A stretch of DNA of 8,080 nucleotides from Clostridia bacterium (GTDB lineage: Bacteria; Bacillota; Clostridia; RUG12999): assembly GCA_017502065.1 (NCBI GenBank), contig JAFVVU010000187.1:1-8080 (forward strand), in the 5' to 3' direction. The notes under the pieces were generated by a model. That model ran no database searches. It saw only the letters and a list, made by a program, of their open reading frames with translations, and had not been told where the DNA came from. Of this stretch, positions 5,848-8,080 are shown piece by piece. Position 1 is the first letter of the stretch; each line of letters begins with the position of its first letter. Position numbers and translations under genes: made by a program.

Positions 5848-6787
5848 AAAGTTAATATTGCTGTTTGGTATCTTAGTGCTTGCGTCAGCGGCATTTTTAA
5901 GCATATGTGTGGGTCCGTCGGGAATTGGTTTTGCGGACAAAACCATAATTCGTTATGTGCGCCTGCCGCGTACGCTTGCCTGCATTTTTGCAGGTGCCGG
6001 TCTTTCGGTTTCGGGCGCAATTTTGCAGCGTGTTCTTGCTAACAAGCTTGCATCACCGGGGATTATCGGTGTAAATGCAGGTGCAGGTTTCGGAATAACA
6101 GTAGGATATGTGCTTGGCGCGGCGTCGGGAATTTTATATTCCGTTTCGGCATTTGCGGGTGCGGTACTTGCGGTTTTTGCAATAACACTTGCGGCATACA
6201 AAGCACGTGCCGCAAAAACAACAGTTATTCTTGGCGGTGTTGCGGTAAATGCAATTCTGAATGCGGCAACTGAAGCTATAACCGTACTGAACAACGACGC
6301 CAGAATAATGAATGCAGATTTTCGTGTAGGAGGATTTTCTGCAGTTTCATATGTGCGACTTGTGCCGGCGGCGGTTATGATATTAGTTGCTCTTGCGGTT
6401 GTGTTTACACTTCTTAACGACCTTGATGTAATTTCAATGGGCGATGAAACCGCACGAGGACTTGGAATGAACGTCCGCAGAACAAAAAATATATTTCTTG
6501 TGCTTGCCTCACTTCTTGCAGGTGCAAGCGTAAGCTTTGCGGGACTTCTTGGATTTATAGGTCTTATAATTCCGCATTTTGTGCGTCGGGTTTGTGGCGG
6601 AAACGGTAAAACGCTAATTACGGCAAGTGCAATTTTTGGTGCGGCATTCCTTACGGTTTCGGATCTTGCCGCAAGGGTTATTTTTGCACCGTTTGAACTT
6701 CCTGTAGGGATAATCATGGCGGCGGTTGGCGGACCGGTGTTTATTGCTCTTCTTATCCATAAAAAAGGAGGGCATGCCAATGATTGA
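5816..6787 (+). CDS. ABC importer permease, FecCD/BtuC family
   Basis: The 323-residue membrane protein starts at 5816 (MKGLKKFFLNKK), with GGGG (5804-5807) 8 nt upstream. The frame is open from 5753, but that extension lacks a good ribosome binding site and would put a charged, cysteine-containing stretch before the first membrane helix. Family motifs are clear: RLPRTLA (49-55), SGAILQ (66-71), ANKLASPGIIGVNAGA (75-90), the cytoplasmic coupling segment GDETARGLGM (209-218), GLLGFIGLIIPHFVRR (243-258) and LPVGII followed by GGPVFIALL near the C-terminus (295-313). Ordinary homologues have about ten membrane helices and work as a dimer with two ATPase subunits. The start overlaps the lipoprotein gene by 32 bp, and the end overlaps the ATPase gene by 8 bp. 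This points to translational coupling and one transport complex. Confidence 0.92.
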   Translation: MKGLKKFFLNKKLILLFGILVLASAAFLSICVGPSGIGFADKTIIRYVRLPRTLACIFAGAGLSVSGAILQRVLANKLASPGIIGVNAGAGFGITVGYVLGAASGILYSVSAFAGAVLAVFAITLAAYKARAAKTTVILGGVAVNAILNAATEAITVLNNDARIMNADFRVGGFSAVSYVRLVPAAVMILVALAVVFTLLNDLDVISMGDETARGLGMNVRRTKNIFLVLASLLAGASVSFAGLLGFIGLIIPHFVRRVCGGNGKTLITASAIFGAAFLTVSDLAARVIFAPFELPVGIIMAAVGGPVFIALLIHKKGGHAND

Positions 6788-7526
6788 GCTTAAAAATGTA
6801 TATGCCGGATACGGCAAAAAAGAAATACTGAAAAAGATAAATTTTGCACCTGAAACGGGCAAAATAACGGGAATAATCGGTCCTAACGGATGCGGTAAAT
6901 CAACTCTTCTTAAAACAATTGTCGGTCTTGCGGATGTTGTGGGCGGTGAAATTCTGGTTGGCGGAAAAAATAAAGAAGAGCTTTCATCTTCGCAGATTGC
7001 AAGGGAAGTGGCGTACCTTCCGCAAAGCAAAACAACTCCCGATATGACAGTGGAGCAGATTGTCCTCCACGGCAGGTTTCCGCATCTTGACTATCCAAGA
7101 AGATATAAAAAAGAAGATTTTGAAATTGCAAAACAAGCAATTAAAATGATGGGTCTTTACGACATAAAAGACAGATATTTAGCCGAACTTTCGGGCGGAC
7201 AAAAACAAAAAACATATATTGCAATGGCACTATGCCAGAGTTCGCCTGTAATTTTAATGGACGAGCCCACAACCTATCTTGATATTGCACATCAGATAAA
7301 GCTTTGCGGTATAATAAAAGAGCTGGCGGACATGGAAAAAACGGTTGTAACCGTTCTGCACGATTTGCCGCTTGCAATGCGTATTTGCGATAGTTTGTGT
7401 GTGATGCAAAACGGCGAAATTATGTTTTCGGGTTCGCCCGATGAAGCGGTTTCTTCGGGTGTGATTGAACAGGTTTTTGAAATAAAAATGAGAAAACTGG
7501 ATGGAGAATATATATACGAATATTAA
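6780..7526 (+). CDS. ABC importer ATPase, FepC/BtuD type
   Basis: The protein has 248 residues. The start at 6780 (MIELKNVYAGYG) is chosen because AAGGAGGG (6765-6772) lies 7 nt upstream and the product begins exactly where ABC domains do; the frame is open from 6726. All nucleotide-binding motifs are intact: Walker A GPNGCGKST (34-42), Q-loop Q82 in YLPQSK, signature LSGGQ (137-141), Walker B VILMDEP (157-163), D-loop TTYLD (164-168) and switch H194 in VTVLHDLPLA. Sequence style and length match ATPases of iron-siderophore, heme and cobalamin importers. It should energise the permease encoded just upstream, with which it overlaps by 8 bp (6780-6787). The gene ends in the convergent terminator, so it is the last of its operon. 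Confidence 0.93.
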   Translation: MIELKNVYAGYGKKEILKKINFAPETGKITGIIGPNGCGKSTLLKTIVGLADVVGGEILVGGKNKEELSSSQIAREVAYLPQSKTTPDMTVEQIVLHGRFPHLDYPRRYKKEDFEIAKQAIKMMGLYDIKDRYLAELSGGQKQKTYIAMALCQSSPVILMDEPTTYLDIAHQIKLCGIIKELADMEKTVVTVLHDLPLAMRICDSLCVMQNGEIMFSGSPDEAVSSGVIEQVFEIKMRKLDGEYIYEY

Positions 7527-7551
7527 AAAGCGGTGCATTTGCACCGCTTTT
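7526..7551. terminator. Bidirectional terminator between importer operon and fumarase gene
   Basis: AAAAGCGGTGC (7526-7536) and GCACCGCTTTT (7541-7551) form a perfect 11 bp stem around ATTT. Because the arms are A- and T-tailed, both strands give a GC stem followed by a T-run, so it can stop transcripts from both sides. It begins on the last base of the ATPase stop codon, and its far end overlaps the fumarase stop codon (7550-7552). The two convergent genes thus share it with no spare DNA. Confidence 0.9.
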
Positions 7552-8080
7552 ATATTTCTGTTTCTGCGTGTCTTGTCACGTGGCAGCTTATTGTAACTGC
7601 TACGGGAAGTCCTGCAATGTGGGTGGGGAAGGTTTTAATATTTACTCCCAGGGCGGTGGTTTTGCCGCCAAACCCCTGCGGACCTATATCAAGCTTGTTT
7701 ACTTTTTCAAGAATTGTGTTTTCGAGTTCTTCATAATACGGATTTTCATTCGGTTTATCAATGGGGGATAAAAGTGCCTCTTTTGAAAGCTGCGCCGCCT
7801 TATCCATTGTGCCGCCGATTCCAATACCAACCACAATTGGCGGACAGGGGTTAGGCCCTGCTTTTTTTACGGTATCAATGGCAAAATCAATAACGCCGCC
7901 CACGCCATCAGAGGGTTTCAGCATTTTGACTGCGCCCATATTTTCACTTCCAAAGCCTTTCGGCATAACAGAAATCTTTATTTTATCTCCGGGCACAATA
8001 TCATAATATATAACGGCAGGAGTGTTATCGCCCGTATTTTTCCTTTCAAGCGGGTCGCCAACAACGGATTTGCGAAGATA
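7550..8080 (-). CDS. Class I fumarate hydratase (or L-tartrate dehydratase) alpha subunit, 5' end outside window
   Basis: The frame is open from the right edge down to a TAA at 7550-7552, giving the C-terminal 176 residues of a protein normally about 280 long. The GTG at 7994-7996 is an internal valine codon, because matching sequence continues upstream of it to the edge (GDPLERKNTGDNTPAVIYYD). Hallmarks of the iron-sulfur class I hydro-lyases are present: NPCPPIVVGIGIGGT (77-91 of the visible part), DIGPQGFGGKTTALGV (131-146) and THIAGLPVAVTISCHVTRHA (153-172). C79 and C166 are two of the expected [4Fe-4S] ligands; the third would be in the missing N-terminal part. The enzyme interconverts fumarate and malate, or dehydrates tartrate, with a separate beta subunit. 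No beta gene follows it, so it must lie upstream or elsewhere. Fumarase and tartrate dehydratase cannot be told apart from this fragment. Confidence 0.92.
   Translation of the reverse strand, partial: YLRKSVVGDPLERKNTGDNTPAVIYYDIVPGDKIKISVMPKGFGSENMGAVKMLKPSDGVGGVIDFAIDTVKKAGPNPCPPIVVGIGIGGTMDKAAQLSKEALLSPIDKPNENPYYEELENTILEKVNKLDIGPQGFGGKTTALGVNIKTFPTHIAGLPVAVTISCHVTRHAETEI

Noticed and set aside
6726..6779. Upstream extension of the ATPase start
   Set aside because: The ATG at 6780 has AAGGAGGG at ideal distance and begins where ABC domains normally begin. The extra 18 residues are permease-coding sequence read in another frame.
5953..6780. Long open frame (275 codons) on the minus strand opposite the permease gene
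   Set aside because: It is a mirror of the permease codon pattern. The product is low-complexity, rich in Ala, Thr, Arg and Pro, and has no recognisable domain, while the plus-strand permease has all family motifs.
7533..8006. Plus-strand frames over the fumarase gene
   Set aside because: They overlap a clearly conserved minus-strand fumarase and have no recognisable product or ribosome binding site.
1..8080. Mobile elements, CRISPR arrays, tRNA or rRNA genes
   Set aside because: No transposase or integrase motif, no regularly spaced repeats and no clover-leaf or rRNA-like segment were seen on reading either strand.

Overview
The window looks like a chromosomal piece of a low-GC, anaerobic, Gram-positive-type bacterium, most likely a member of the Clostridia. 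This rests on strong AGGAGG-type ribosome binding sites, a lipoprotein signal ending in a lipobox, a large exported enzyme anchored by three SLH repeats, a siroheme/[4Fe-4S] reductase with a ferredoxin domain, and an oxygen-sensitive class I fumarase. I saw no insertion sequence, phage gene, tRNA, rRNA or CRISPR array. Coding density is high and every gap between genes is short.

Left part (1-3848): a divergent pair. An AraC-type regulator runs leftward and is cut by the left edge before most of its DNA-binding domain. Facing away from it is a 1055-residue exported protein. It has a signal peptide, two beta-sandwich carbohydrate-binding-like modules, an Ig-like linker, a TIM-barrel glycoside-hydrolase-like domain, a beta domain and three SLH repeats. 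The 98 bp between the two genes holds two near-consensus sigma-A-type promoters pointing in opposite directions. Their -10 boxes overlap in one palindrome, so the pair is probably regulated together.

Middle part (3849-7551): a transcription unit bounded by terminators. It opens with a strong extended -10 promoter and a stand-alone siroheme sulfite/nitrite reductase-like protein with two [4Fe-4S] ferredoxin motifs. An internal terminator hairpin follows, then a complete BtuCDF/FepBCD-type importer: substrate-binding lipoprotein, FecCD-type permease and ATPase. The importer genes overlap one another and are translationally coupled. The layout suggests that the importer supplies a metal, siderophore or tetrapyrrole connected with the reductase. 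The substrate cannot be read from sequence.

Right part (7550-8080): the C-terminal 176 residues of a class I fumarate hydratase (or L-tartrate dehydratase) alpha subunit on the minus strand. It converges on the importer operon and shares a bidirectional terminator with it. No beta subunit follows it.

The parts most worth following up are the siroheme-protein/importer unit, the unassigned SLH-anchored hydrolase and the interlocked divergent promoters. None of these proves a new system from sequence alone.
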